From positions 3,695,501 to 3,759,500 of the forward strand of contig OX392530.1 in assembly GCA_947623455.1 (NCBI GenBank): DNA of 64,000 nt. The letters run 5' to 3'. Both the position numbers and the translations under genes were made by a program. The DNA comes from Mimachlamys varia. Taxonomy: Eukaryota; Mollusca; Bivalvia; Pectinida; Pectinidae. This document shows, one piece after another, positions 38,341 through 52,293 of the stretch. Within the stretch, counting starts at the first letter, position 1. Every line of letters begins with the position of its first letter. The notes beneath the pieces are model-generated. The model saw only the letters and a program-made list of their open reading frames with translations. It was not told the DNA's origin and did not search any database.

Positions 38341-38594
38341 TATCTTCATTAATACGGTTTACAAGTATCAATTATAGCCTTCAGGTTCCATATAATAGTA
38401 TTGTTTGTTTAAATTCATATGAATATTTTCAGATTTAAATACTTAACACAAGGCAGAATGTATGACTGTTTGATATTCAACAAGTCCAAAGGCACAACGT
38501 TACCAATATACGAAACTAAAATCTTTACAAGAAGATCAAACAAAACAAGCTCCGAATAACGAAACCATGTTTCTTTTTTGTGATTTAGAATGAT

Positions 38595-38770
38595 GCCTCA
38601 GTTCTCACTTTGAGTACGTGACTTTTCTTGGATATGACCGATGATTCACAAGGCTGTTGTCATCGATGAAGCAGAAGGCGCCATCTCTTCCAAATCATCT
38701 GATTTCATATTTTCTCCTGGTTCATTTGATTTTGAGTTCGGAATACGATTTTGTTTAACTGATTTTTTAT
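38595..38770 (+). repeat. RT-element tail, second copy in tandem orientation
   Basis: CTCAGTTCTCACTTTGAGTA, GTCATCGATGAAGCAGAAGG and TTTGAGTTCGGAATACGATT match the tail; diverged from the copy 250 bases to its left. Confidence 0.75.
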
Positions 38771-41700
38771 TTTCTATAGAACTAGGGAAATGGTGGAAAA
38801 CATTAGAGATATATCCTCATTTCCAATGTATTGATTTCAAGCAACAAAAAAACTGCGATACGTTTTCTTCGCTGGTGAAATAAATTACTTTCATAATCAA
38901 CAATCAAGCGATATTCCAATGGATACACATGTAATTGTACAGATCTAAATAGTAAAGTATGAAGCACCATGCAATCCAGAACTACATTATGTATGCCATA
39001 GTTGCAATTATTACGTTTATTGCCCTGCGAATGTAATAGACATTGTCAAAATAATGGTGTCGATTGTACAAACTTGGCATACTAAAGAGATACATGTAGA
39101 AAGGGCCAACAGTTTCTTATTTGGAATTATTGCATTAAATACAAATGAATCAAACGAATCTCAAACTGATTTCAATTTATTGGTTAACCATTGAAAACGG
39201 AAAGGATAATCTAATGGCATGTTCGCCATTGCCTGTTAACTAGAAGTCATAAGGAAGGCATAAACACGTTTTATCGGAAAGTAAAATGCCATATACTGTA
39301 ACGTGAAATCGTGTCATCAGCGTTTTTCACACAGTTTTACTAGTTTTAAAAATGACAACTCATAAATATTCATTTATGGGTTGTTATCAGTATGTGTATG
39401 GTTGTACGTTGTCTAAATGTAGCATTGCTACACAAAGTGGTGTATATTGCTAGAGTGGGGCTGATTCTATCTTTACGGTCAGAAGTGAGTTAAGTTAAGG
39501 GAATAAGGTTGTCAAATGTTAGGAGACTTTTATCAAAGTATTTGTTTATGTTACAAGTATATCAGGGTACAAAGATATGTACTTTGTTTTGTTTGTCGCG
39601 GAATAACAAGTATACATCTCAGTGAATGAAGTAATATCCGACCGTCTCAAGATATTTTGACGGATAATAATACATTCTCGATCTCTGTGATTGTAACCTC
39701 ATTCTTTTTGTTTTAAACTACTTATTTTTTTTTTTTTTAATTTTCATTTCTGTCTTCCATTTCGCAATTGCTATCTATGCACATTGGTCCTGTTTCATTT
39801 ATTTATATGACGGTGAGCTTTAGTATCCCTAATTTACCCGTGTTCAATTGCAGTTACCCCTCGATAACCTAAACAAAATAGACAGTTACGAAAGTGAAAA
39901 GATTTAATCAATTAAGACATACTATACACATGTATATATATACAAATCAAACTGGGGTAGAAATTAAATGAAGCAGAAGATTTTTTTCAAACAGATCCAA
40001 CACCCGTTGGTAAACTTGAGAGATTAATTTACCACTTTATCAATGGATAAGGTTTACACAACTTTTGGTTTATCATTGATAAACACTTCTGTCTTGGCTT
40101 AGAAAAAGAAGTTTCAATTTGTGAATTTTTCAAATATGATAAATCATAATCTAGTTGTATCTGTAACAACTTAATGTACTTCAAATATAACATGCCTACT
40201 TATTATCTATAATTTGTTTATAATGTTACAACATGTGCATGTACGATGTTACCTTGTCAATTAATTAGACTGGAATGAAGCAGGTTAGCAAAATAGTGTG
40301 TTTTCCTTGTAAACAAGATCAATTTGAAGTCGGCTTTGCACTGAAGTGTTTATTTCGTAATAAAATCGCACCCCGCCATGTTATTGTGTTTCTCCCTTGA
40401 CAATATCGTTTGAATTAAAAACTATTTATATCTGAAGTGTAATCTATCTACATATCTGATTTCATTCAAAATATTTGAACCATCACTTCAATGACGTAAA
40501 ACGTCTCGGTCTAACTTATTTTAGGCACTCGATCGTCTGCCTGATGAATACTGAATCATACATCTATTCATCGGAAGAACGGCATCAATCCAGGTTCCTA
40601 AAAAGAGCGGTCATTATTTTCCGCCGAGCCGTCATTAAGTCTATGAACGGAGGCTATTTTCTCGTGCTAAGTTGTCCCTTCTCATTTCCACAAATCCTAC
40701 GTCATCAGTAACAGGACACATTGCATCGCGAATGGCTCCCCGAAGTATTATTCGATACCTTATCTTAATTCCAGTGGGGCCGATCCCTGTAATAAAGTCT
40801 CATTTGGTTCTCGTGCTAACGCGAATCCACGAGATATGGCATGTTTGACAAATTAGGAGAGAGAAATAAAGCCTATTCGATATCACAGGAACGCTTGTTT
40901 TTTATGGTTTCTAATTACTAAATGACATGTAAAGTTGACTTAAAATTTTGATAGCTCGCATGACTAGAGAACATTTGAGCTAAGCTTGGGTTTTATTGTA
41001 ATAATCGAATATGACCGTTTCTTGATCATGACTTCATGAGCGGAAGAGGCAAGGAGTTGAGTGCCGGTACTTTAAGCTAACGACCGTTACCACTACACGT
41101 GATTACTCGGCGTTGTATGGCTGTAATACAATGCATCATTCGGGGATCACATGATATACGATTTGAGCAGAGCCTATTGAACTAACCATGGCAGCGACAT
41201 ACATCTTTGTTATACATGTAAATAGAGCCGCATCTCATGGGAAATTAAACACAATTTCATGCGTTTGTATCGCCACAAATAAACACGTCTCTGATTCGTG
41301 TCCATCTTCTTGAATTTTATGATGTTCACCGACACCTTCGATTACGCTAGATAGACATATATTGTGTTACAATGTTTAATTGAGAAAAACACAGATGTGC
41401 AGTCTTTACGTTATGCAAGGACAAACAAAAGGAGACATCCCAAATTCACGCATTTGCGCGTGATTTGTTGCAAAGCCAAGCTTTATATCAAGTATTTACC
41501 ATTGACAGACTGACGCACACCTTTCACCGCTATCAGTTAAAAGTACTGCTCCAGCCATGCCGACACTTGGGCAATTTTAACTGGAGCGGAATGTCAATCA
41601 CGGAACAGGTTGGTCTATCTCGCGTTCTATCAGTGGCTGACACGGAACGGGAAAGCAATGACGCTAGGCCCCGCAGTAGATACTGTGGCGGTGCGTGACT

Positions 41701-44700
41701 GTACACTGCTGTTGTGAGCTTCCAATCCGATATCAAAGTCCATGAGCCGAGAATGAAATGCAGAGCTTTTATTTTTTTTTAGATATCATTGCAGCATTGA
41801 TTTTTGTCATTGGGTCATATAGAACATTTGGATCCATGTTGAAAGGCATGTCTGTTTTGTCACTGTGATGACAATGTCATTAGCGAGTAATTGTTCTCGG
41901 CTACAGAAGAGTCAGTCCGCGAGTGTTTATCTTGGGGGATATAATCTCTCCAACGGTTGACATTTGACATACGCTTCTGTATGCAGCCACACTCTCATAC
42001 GATCGATAGATAATACTTTATACAGCTGTGCTTTCAAAATAAAAAATGGCAGGCAGAGAAGAGAGGAACTCCATCGGTTACTAAACAATCAGCACTGTGT
42101 CGTAGATACCTTGGAATGAGTAGACTTAAGCCATGACGTAACATACGTATATGATGTACCTAATATGAGTCTAATATTTATAACAAGTATTGCTCATCAG
42201 TATCTATCAATTCTGTTAGAGATTAATGAGGCTAAATTGAATCTGACAGTTCGTCTATCACCAGAGGTTAAAGACCTAAAAAGACATTACAGAGAACATG
42301 AAATGGCCCTTTGTGGAACAAAACTATATTTTAAACGTTAGAGCAAAACTAAGAGGATTTTTAATATTTTTATTTAATGTCATCTTTTGACTTGCTTTTT
42401 AGATAGTTTTCTTTTGGCAAATCTTCAACGGTTTTCCTTTGGTAAATCTTCAACGGCATCCTAGTTTAAATGAAAACAAAATGCTTGTATTATTTAATTA
42501 ATTTATTTTGTATTTGTTCAAAGATCATTTTATTTTTAATTCAAGCGAACGTTCACTTAGATCAAGATGTCCCTAGTTTATCGATTTTTAGTTCAAGTGT
42601 AGTTTGTTTTGCCACTTCCATATATGCTTGTTTTTTGTTGTTGTTTAGTGCTTTTTGTTGTTGTTGTTTTTGGTTTTGATCATTTAAATAACTGTCACAT
42701 CTTTGTCTAAGACACGACAGTTCTAAGATGACCGATATTTTGTGCTTTAATCACTCAATATACAATGAAGATAAAAACAATGATGATTTTTCAGCTTCTT
42801 ATCCAATACTGCACTCTTGTTCAGGGTTCAATAGATGAGGTAAAACTTAGTACAGATGTTATTTATTATAAACTCTCTCAGTAATCAGGTCGAGAGTACT
42901 ATTAAGAGAGATGACTATCTCCTCAGATATGGGTATGTATATTCAAAGGGTCCATCCTCTGTGCTTTAGACGAAGCCGAGCTATAGTTCCAAACCACGGT
43001 TGGTAATGGTAAAAGCTTGTGCAAAGTATTAATGAGTCCCCTCGGGATGTATCGTGTCGATTCTATAGGTGTCTAAGCTTCCGAATGTCATGGAAACAGT
43101 AGGGAACTACTCTGGATTCTGCTACGTGCCACTCCTTGCAGCAGATTTACGTCGTACTTGGAAGCATGTGATCAATTGCCTATTCCGTGACGTTGTGAAA
43201 GCTTGCTCTGGCACACTTTGCCAGATATTAATTACACAACACAGGTGCCTTTTCTCACATTTATGGGATTATATAAGTGTCTCCTTCATGGCGTGTTACC
43301 ATGGTTATATATGGAGCCATGTCACTCCTACTGATTTGTTTAAGCGCAACAGAATTACAAGCTTTCTGAAATAAAATATTTTCAAAGTAAGCATTTAACT
43401 GCAATTTCAGAAATATATCCAGTAAAGTGTTTCATCATAGACATGATAGTATTGGTTAAGAGTCATACAATGTTATGGTTTCAATGCACTTTGTTATTAT
43501 TTACATCATTCCAGATACTAGTACAAGATCTTTGTTTCCTTATCAAATCTTAGGATTAGCAGTTAATACTTAATCTGTGCTCTTAATCCTGAGCGATATG
43601 CAAGATTGTTTGAAATACATTGAGAGAGTTTTTAATAATTGTTCAAAAGCAATAGATATGTTTTCATGTAAAATCCACAATTGAGATGTCACAATTCCAC
43701 TTTAATATAGATTTTATTGGTTCTTATAAGCAAAATTCTTACAAATGAAGAGTAGAAAGATAGGGGTATGACCATGTACTACATAAGGATTGAAAGTCAT
43801 TTTTAAGGTTAAATAGCACTATGTTTTAAAGTTTTTAAAAAATGACTTTTATCCATATACCCTATTTACATTTTTACTCTAGAACGAGTGCTTAATTTTA
43901 TCTATGTTTGTTTATTGCACGCGTCTTAAACGAAACTGACAAAACAACCCTAATTTGAATAAATAAAATTGGCACCAATGATTAACATTAGTCATTTTGG
44001 CGTTTGACGCAAGGGTATTTCTCCGTCTTATTCAAAGTGAAGCGACACGACACTATTGAACAAGGTTGATCTATGACATCACAAATAAAGCACGTGCTAC
44101 GTCTCGAGAACATTTGTTTTCATACTCGTATGAAAGGCATTTCTGCTGGTTATGTTCATATAGAGGATGGCAGCGCAAATGAAAATATAATGTAGTTATT
44201 GTTTCATCAAATGTTTCTTATGCTTATGTCTTTGTATCTGGTTTACAATATTTACATATTAGTTTTTCATAAAAAATACTTTAAGTGTATCTCGGCTCAT
44301 GAACCTGAATAATCCAAAGTGTTTTTAGGAGGACAATTCTCCATACAAAATGTAACTCACCTATTACAAACGTACTTCATGTTGATCTTATCTGTATGGA
44401 GTTTGTAACAGACAGAGGTGGGTGGAAAAGTCAGAAAGCAAAAAACCTGCACACTATTAACAAAGAACTATAGTCAAAGCACTTGTGTAAATCACAATAT
44501 AAGCATCGATTTTTGTGTCGTGGCATTCTAGTTAACACATTATCAGCGCAATTTATCACAAATCCGCATATAGTTAACCACCTATCGTGTCTTAGTTTCA
44601 TGTAATTAGTCTTTACCAGATCCTGACCGGGTTTCAGTTTGTATTTAACAGTACGGAGAAGTTTAAACCTGACAATCTCGCTGCCACGTCGTGATTCATC

Positions 44701-46760
44701 TGTGTGTGTATCAGTGGACGGCAGAACAAAACGGCAGAGAGAAAGCGCAAATGACAAAGATAAAAAATACAAAGTGAATTTGCTGCGGAGTCTGTATTAC
44801 ATCAAAGAACCGGAAGTTAAATGTAAAATGCAATGTTAGCTTAACGAGATACTAACGGATGTATGCAATAGGAACAAAGGTTACAATGAAGTTAACAATA
44901 ATTCACAATACTTTGCATTAGAGCGAATAAAAGCGACAAATGTTATATGCATTGTTTTACAAAGAACTTTAATTCATCGGTCTTAATTTTACCTGAACAC
45001 CTATAAAATCCGTGAAATATCCAAATGACGTCTCTTGAAACGAATTGATCTCCTAAAATGTACAATCCTATTTTCAACAAAGTAACCCAATGATATACCT
45101 CAGTTTTGGTCACATTTATTTCGAATTGGCATGGGACGACTTTTAATATAAGTTCAAATTCTTTTGACAACTGACAATGGCAAAGTAATCCATAAAAAAA
45201 TTTATTGCTAGAACAATTCTGAGTCTAAGATTTAATTTTCAATGTAAATCGATTGAAAAAATTAAAAGTAAATTCAAAGCTCAACAAAATAAACCTCCAC
45301 TGCTGACTGGTACGCCCAAATTCCATTCAAATATTCCCGTTTCTCTTTTCGTAATACAACATTATTTCTAAACCAGTCTTTCTCCAGACAGCGGGAAAAT
45401 AAAATGTGCTTGTTTAATTGTTCTGACCGTGTTAAAATAGAGACAAGTGAGATAATTTGAAGGCCATAAAAGCCTCTGATATGGTTCTGAAACTGCCAGC
45501 ATTACGTCATCGTTCCCGTAGTCTGTATATCCGTCGAGAGCTTGGTTCTAATTTTAGAACGCCACCTAATTTAAGTTTTGACCTTTTTTCCGTTATAGGC
45601 TGTCGGAGTTATGCAGTAGCTGCGTTCGATGGATTTTAACTTCTCTAAAGTTCAGTGAGAACGTCATAATTCGGTTTTGTTGGAAAATTATTTATACTTG
45701 TACCAAAAGTGAATAGAGTCTTTGAACTTACAAATGTATATAATACGACGCGGTGCCTAATTGAATAAACCCAGTGGGTTTAAGTGAGCTATCTCACAGA
45801 AACAACTTCGAGAGAGAAAAAAGGTTACATTTTGAAACAGTTTTGAAAAAAAAGAAGTGTCTGTTTTTTTTCCCACGAGGACGTCTTCAATGTATATATT
45901 TCCTTTTTCATGGCAAACAATGTCTAAAATATCGTTTCCCACGCAGCATTAGTTTTGCAGATTGAGTTGAAAAAAAAAACAATGTACAGATTCGTTAAAA
46001 GAAATTAAGAAGTAAAACTTTTTCCTTTTTTTCTGTAGTAAAATAAATACTTTTTTTCTGTAATGCTACTTGCTGTGTATTGTTTTAATTCCTATGCCAT
46101 TAAACCCCCGATATAAATGTATTGCCAACGATTTGTGGAGAAGAAAAGCAAGGAATGCATCTTCTTAATGGTGTTTGAGTTGTGGGCAAAAGCCTTCCCT
46201 TTGGTATCCTAGCAACGTCTTTGTCTGGTACAACTGACTCTATTTACGGCGTATAACCGCCGGAATGCCCGTGAATATTTTGGTAAAATACATTTGTAGT
46301 TATGGCTGCTTCTACACTTTATATATCTCCGGGGGTGTGCCTGTACATTTGACATTTGTTTGGAATCAGATAGACAGCCAACGAGTCCTCGGGAAATGTC
46401 GGCTTCATTGGACGCGACACTGCTACGTATTACGGTAAATCTGTCCGCCGATATAAAACTAACGCGTCATAACTCCATGAAGACGCTTAACCCGTCCGCG
46501 TAAAAGGTGTGCTACACGATAGGTCCACCTATAACCTTGTTCAAATACACAGAATTCCGGTACGCATTTTGGTTTCCTGTTTTGTATCCTCACAACGTAA
46601 CCGCTTAGGACGAAATAATTTTGTTAAATAAAAAGTCAAAGTTAAAAGAGGGCACACTTACATAAATTGTCTCAAAAGGAAAGACATATTTGAACCGTCC
46701 GTATACTTCCATTGATGTGCCAATTTATTCATTTTGCATTACGGTACAATGTAAAAGACC

Positions 46761-46955
46761 TGGCCCTGATTTCATCAACGTTACTTAACTTAAGGAAACT
46801 CCTTAACCTAAACATCTCCATAGGAAAGCATTACAGAAGTTAAGGGGAAAATCCTTAGTTAAGGAACTTTCCTTAAATTCTGTAATGCTTTCCTATGGAG
46901 ATTTTTAAGTTAAGGAGTTTCCTTAAGTTAAGGAACGTTGATGAAACCGGGGCCA
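46761..46955. mobile_element. 195-bp foldback element
   Basis: TGGCCCTGATTTCATCAACG at the left is the reverse complement, with few mismatches, of CGTTGATGAAACCGGGGCCA at the right. Pairing continues inward through the repeated words CTTAAGGAAACTCCTTAA and CTCCATAGGAAAGCATTACA almost to the centre. No open frame. Typical of a palindromic MITE. Confidence 0.92.
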
Positions 46956-47089
46956 GTGTAGTTAAATGTATCTTAAACACTTGACTTTTGGCTATAAACT
47001 GTACAAACGGGGACAATTCATTAAGCAATACCTGTATTATTTATAAACATCCTTAAAACTTTCACAGACGTAACCTATACTATTTCTTT

Positions 47090-47240
47090 CTCTGTCGCTC
47101 TCTCTGTCTAGTCAAACAGACGGAGTGAAAGGGATGGAGAGAGGAGAGATAGTGGCTCCTCTCTCTCAATTTCTGTCACTCTGTCTGTCTGTATAATTGT
47201 CTGTCTATCTGCATGTCTGTCTGTCTTTCACTGTCTTTTT
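47090..47240. repeat. Pyrimidine/purine-biased CTGT/CTCT tract
   Basis: CTCTCTGTCTGT-type words flank a central purine block (GGATGGAGAGAGGAGAGATA), giving an imperfect mirror of pyrimidine-purine-pyrimidine bias. Confidence 0.75.
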
Positions 47241-48254
47241 CGCGCTTAATGTTATAGCGGTTTGCCATTGAGCTATATTTTTAATATTTGCAAAACAACG
47301 ATGTATCTATCCTTAGACATAATCAATTAAATCGTTTGTCATCCTATATCTGTTTTACATCATTCTGGTTAAATGGAAATGTCAAACGGTGATATGAGGC
47401 CTTAGATATACTTATCAGGGGAGCAGCCACACAGAATCCAGTTAGCCCTGCAACTCAACACTTCATCGAAGTGCATCAGGCGGATTTCTCGTGATGTTAA
47501 TTGCGTCGGCGAATCGAACGCGCCGTCGGTGAACCTGGAGCTCTTCATACCGTCAATCAGTCTTTGCAATGCTCATGGACAGTGTAAGTCGTGTGTTATG
47601 AAGACTGTGGGCCAATCGTTGACATCACAATCAGGTCGATTTGTCATTTAAAATTACAGTGTCTCGATGGTAAAGTAAACGATGTGGTCATGCGACAATG
47701 TACGTTGACTTTTCTCATATCTGTCTTTTTTTGTCCAGGCTTGTCAGCTTTGATAAAACTTTGATATTTTCATAATTGTAGAAATGGTTCTTTGCAAAAA
47801 AAAAAAAGAGATTAAACAAAATACGCAAATTAAGCAATTCACTGGTACACGAAGGTGAATATTTGTGGAAAAGAACCGAGCACGCAAAGTCTAGCTACTT
47901 TGTACAGTTAAGCGTGATATTTACACGACTCACGTTCCTAAAACTTTTTGTTCGATTCTCAGCGGCAGCGGATATAAGACAGTAATATCCAATGGGGTTA
48001 TATGTACTTTTTCCTCTGCGATGCTACGATGGTTTCCTATTTTTGGTTTCCTCAACCGTGAAAAAATTTAAGTGGAGATGTAAGAAAACCTCCACAAAAC
48101 TTGTGTTTGTTTCTGATATGTGTTAACAACGTTGATAGAGCTTATTATTTATTTACTTATTTATGTATATATTCATCCGTATCTGTAGTGACTAGAACAA
48201 CAAGAAACGTGATTTGTAATTCCTTATACAATGTGGGACGGTGTAGATGATTTT

Positions 48255-48420
48255 CAGTGGTGGAGGTGTCTGACATTTGACTACCACTGCATTTTAGCCG
48301 TGTGGAAGCAGTCGCCAGATACTGGCCGTAGGTCGGCGGTTTTTCAGCGGGCGCTCCGGCTTTCCTCCACCTAAAAACTTGGCACGTCCTTAAATGACAG
48401 TATCTGTTATTAAATCATTA
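48255..48420 (+). repeat. SINE copy with conserved body
   Basis: GGTTTTTCAGCGGGCGCTCC, GGCTTTCCTCCACCTAAAAA and CTTGGCACGTCCTTAAATGA form the body of a widespread molluscan SINE type; the 5' tRNA-like part is too diverged to read box A with confidence. Confidence 0.65.
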
Positions 48421-49324
48421 AACTACATTCTGTTTCGAGTTAGAGGCAATATGATCATGAACGCCCACTGTTTTGCAGTACCCATAATCGTTTCGGGTCC
48501 TTGTCCTATGATCCGATACGTTCTTTACTCCGTTTATATAGTGGCAGTGCAGCACAAATGAAAATAAAAAAAAAAAAAAAAATAACAAACAAAAAACAAA
48601 AATCAAACATCAAACTGATAGGTTTCCTATCCATGTACATGTACTTGCGTAACCAACAAAGCCAGAACTTGTGTACTATAGACTTGCTTTGCTTAATACC
48701 ATCAAAAGCGGGAGTTGGTCGAAAATAAGTTGTTTTCCAATATTGTAAGTTATAAACAAGTGTTACATCAAGCCTATTGCGTAGCAGATATCGTACACAA
48801 TTGATGTTAATATAGCAGTGAGGACATTTAAATGAAACATTGCGTACAAACAAACTATACTCGTAAAGATCAATAACTGTCGAACCAGTAAGAAATGAGA
48901 AGTATAACATAATGCGTCAATGTATTCTAAAGTGTGAGCCATCACAGCTGTATTTGTTAGCACTTTTAATTATTCTTCAATGTTAATTCCGAGCTTACTC
49001 CGGTCGGGTTACTATATAGTTTACCAGTGCACATTGTTGTGACGTCAGACAGGAACACTTGACTACAACAAGTGCACCCAAGCAAACGCGGTGATTTTAT
49101 TACATTATCTGAATAGATTGGATTGAAGTTAAAAAAAAAAAGTTTGGTGATTCGTTTCAATATAGATTATTTTAAAGCAATGATACATGCTAAATACGGC
49201 GGTGCATTACGGCGTGGTTTGACATACAATTTGATATAACATTCGACTTCTCAAGGGGATCACTTCCTTTTTAACGATGAACGAAATTGCGAGATTTAAT
49301 CATTGTTTGGCTTTAATATAGAAA

Positions 49325-51135
49325 AACACTGACATGGTAACACTGTGGGTGTAATATAGCGATACATAGACATCGCTACACTGTGGGTGTAACATATCAA
49401 TACAGACCTCGCTACACTGTGGGTGAAACATACACTGTACAAGATGTAGCGATACACATACCTCGCTACACTGTGAGTGTAACATAGTGATACAGACCTC
49501 GCTACACTGTGGGTGTAACATAGTGATACAGACCTCGCTACACTGTGAGTGTAACATAGTGATACAGACCTCGCTACACTGTGAGTGTAACATAGTGATA
49601 CAGACCTCGCTACACTGTGAGTGTAACATATCAATACAGACCTCGCTACACTGTGGGTGAAACATACACTGTACAAGATGTAGCGATACACATACCTCGC
49701 TACACTGTGAGTGTAACATAGTGATACAGACCTCGCTACACTGTGAGTGTAACATAGTGATACAGACCTCGCTACACTGTGAGTGTAACATATCAATACA
49801 GACCTCGCTACACTGTGGGTGAAACATACACTGTACAAGATGTAGCGATACACATACCTCGCTACACTGTGAGTGTAACATAGTGATACAGACCTCGCTA
49901 CACTGTGAGTGTAACATAGTGATACAGACCTCGCTACACTGTGAGTGTAACATATCAATACAGACCTCGCTACACTGTGGGTGAAACATACACTGTACAA
50001 GATGTAGCGATACACATACCTCGCTACACTGTGAGTGTAACATAGTGATACAGACCTCGCTACACTGTGAGTGTAACATAGTGATACAGACCTCGCTACA
50101 CTGTGAGTGTAACATAGTGATACAGACCTCGCTACACTGTGAGTGTAACATATCAATACAGACCTTGCTACACTGTGGGTGTAATAAAGCGATACACATA
50201 CCTCGCTACACTGTGAGTGTAACATATCAATACAGACCTTGCTACACTGTGGGTGTAATAAAGCGATACACATACCTCGCTACACTGTGAGTGTAACATA
50301 TCAATACAGACCTTGCTACACTGTGGGTGTAATAAAGCGATACACATACCTCGCTACACTGTGAGTGTAACATATCAATACAGACCTCGCTACACTGTGA
50401 GTGTAACATAGTGATACAGACCTCGCTACACTGTGGGTGTAATAAAGCGACACACAGACCTCGCTACACTGTGAGTGTAACATAGTGATACAGACCTCGC
50501 TACACTGTGGGTGTAATAAAGCGATACACATACCTCGCTACACTGTGAGTGTAACATATCAATACAGACCTCGCTACACTGTGAGTGTAACATAGTGATA
50601 CAGACCTCGCTACACTGTGGGTGTAATAAAGCGACACACAGACCTCGCTACACTGTGAGTGTAACATATCAATACAGACCTTGCTACACTGTGGGTGTAA
50701 TAAAGCGATACACATACCTCGCTACACTGTGAGTGTAACATATCAATACAGACCTCGCTACACTGTGAGTGTAACATAGTGATACAGACCTCGCTACACT
50801 GTGAGTGTAACATAGTGATACAGACCTCGCTACCCTGTGGGTGTAATAAAGCGACACACAGACCTCGCTACACTGTGAGTGTAACATAGTGATACAGACC
50901 TCGCTACACTGTGAGTGTAACATAGTGATACAGACCTCGCTACACTGTGAGTGTAACATAGTGATACAGACCTCGCTACACTGTGGGTGTAACATAGTGA
51001 TACAGACCTCGCTACACTGTGGGTGTAATATGCCGATACACAGACCTCGCTACACTGTAGGTGTAATATAGCGATGCATACCTCACTACACTATGGGTGT
51101 AACATAGCGATACACATACCTCGTTACACTGTGTA
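49325..51135. repeat. 1.8-kb minisatellite with higher-order structure
   Basis: The basic unit is 36 bases: CCTCGCTACACTGTGAGTGT, then AACATAGTGATACAGA. Variants (AACATATCAATACAGA, AATAAAGCGATACACATA, and GAAACATACACTGTACAAGA TG) alternate in a fixed order. In 49423-50010 a marker segment (GTGAAACATACACTG) recurs at 49423, 49657, 49819 and 49981, giving spacings of 234, 162 and 162 bases. In 50160-50380 a 74-base double unit repeats. The unit length is a multiple of three and stop-free in two minus-strand frames over much of the array, which creates long artificial open frames. Confidence 0.97.
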
Positions 51136-52293
51136 TTACACTTGTTAAGACATAATAAGATCCTGTTACTTTTACTAATAGAGAGGTTAATTACTTTGAA
51201 CGAAGTATTCTTGGTAAAAAACATTGGCACACATGGTGATTATAGATTATCACACATTGTTTTCATAGTTTGTCATGAGAACAATTTTCTCATCGCTCAT
51301 AGGTGGATGAAGTGTCGATTCCACCTGCGATGGCCTTTCCATGTTATACACATGTACGAGCTCGCAAATCGTCGGAAGCTCACAAGACAGCTTCTAACGT
51401 CTGTGTTCCGTGGGCTACAACAGACGGCAAATCTCGTTCTCGTGCTAAAATAGTAGCCAATCATATCGCTTCCTTCATCCGTGCCTACATCTGACCGGGA
51501 TATCCCGTTTGAAGCTACATGTGTACAATACAAACCAACATGGCGGTAGCATTGCCTGCTAAAAGCCCTTTTGGTTGTGTTTAAACAACATGAGGGACAA
51601 TACATATGCAAGTCCTATTGGGCATTGACATCGGCGTCATGGAAAATACCAAGGTAAAATTCACCAATCGAGTACCACAAGAAACGCCAATTATGCTTGT
51701 TCAAATCCGCGAATATACTTCAATTCGGGAGAACGAGATTCGCCGTCTGTTCTAGCCCACGGGGACACAAACTTTAGAGCTGAGTCTTGGAAACTGTCGA
51801 AAAAAATCTTACATATGTATTACCTATCAACATGAGACATATAAAACATAATTACCTCAATGGAACTGAATGATTATATAGCCTACTTTCCTGGGTAACA
51901 CTATATATCGTTGAAGGCTTTGGTTCAATAACCTATCTGATTCCCGGAGTGCGCCGTTAAACAAGAATTATGAGCGGTGTATATCGTAGCAAGATTGTAT
52001 TGTACCTATGGAAGCGGTTGAAGGGAGAGCAAAGCCCGAGAGCTGAACTATTCCTGCAACTTAACAGGTGACTGAGAAGACTAACAGGTCAGTCACTTAC
52101 CCCGGCGTATCCAATTCCCTATAATATTGAAGATATGCTGGCTAGTTATTCTATGTTAGACAAGCATGATTTGATTTGGTTTAATAATAGATTATATCAT
52201 TATACAGAACTTGAAAATAAATACATTGAATACCGGAAACAACATTAACCTTTTGTACGTCATTATGTCCGATAATGCAATGACAGTACTCAC

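Larger units (their letters stand above)
38109..52293 (-). other. Intron of the GluN3-like gene (14.2 kb)
   Basis: Largest intron recovered, separating M3 from the first half of the ligand-binding S2 lobe. The coding frame is continuous across it (AGG/ATG, phase 0). It holds an RT-tail fragment, the 195-bp foldback element at 46761, a CTGT-rich tract near 47090-47240, a SINE copy at 48290 and the 1.8-kb minisatellite at 49325. Moderately GC-richer patches at 41465-41700, 43070-43375, 47400-47700 and 51300-51500 carry short open frames but nothing I recognise. Confidence 0.75.

Noticed and set aside
44431..44772. 113-codon minus frame with a hydrophobic start (FLSLSFALSLCRF)
   Set aside because: The following sequence has no conserved pattern and the frame lies inside a receptor intron; a chance frame is the simpler explanation.
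49296..50273. Two minus-strand open frames of 325 and 299 codons rich in CYTHSVARS or HSQCSEV repeats
   Set aside because: They are produced by the 36-base tandem repeat, whose length keeps frames open. The same array reads as protein in two frames, and there is no independent coding signal.
49325..51135. CRISPR-like regular repeats
   Set aside because: Repeats are contiguous with no unique spacers, and the genome is eukaryotic.
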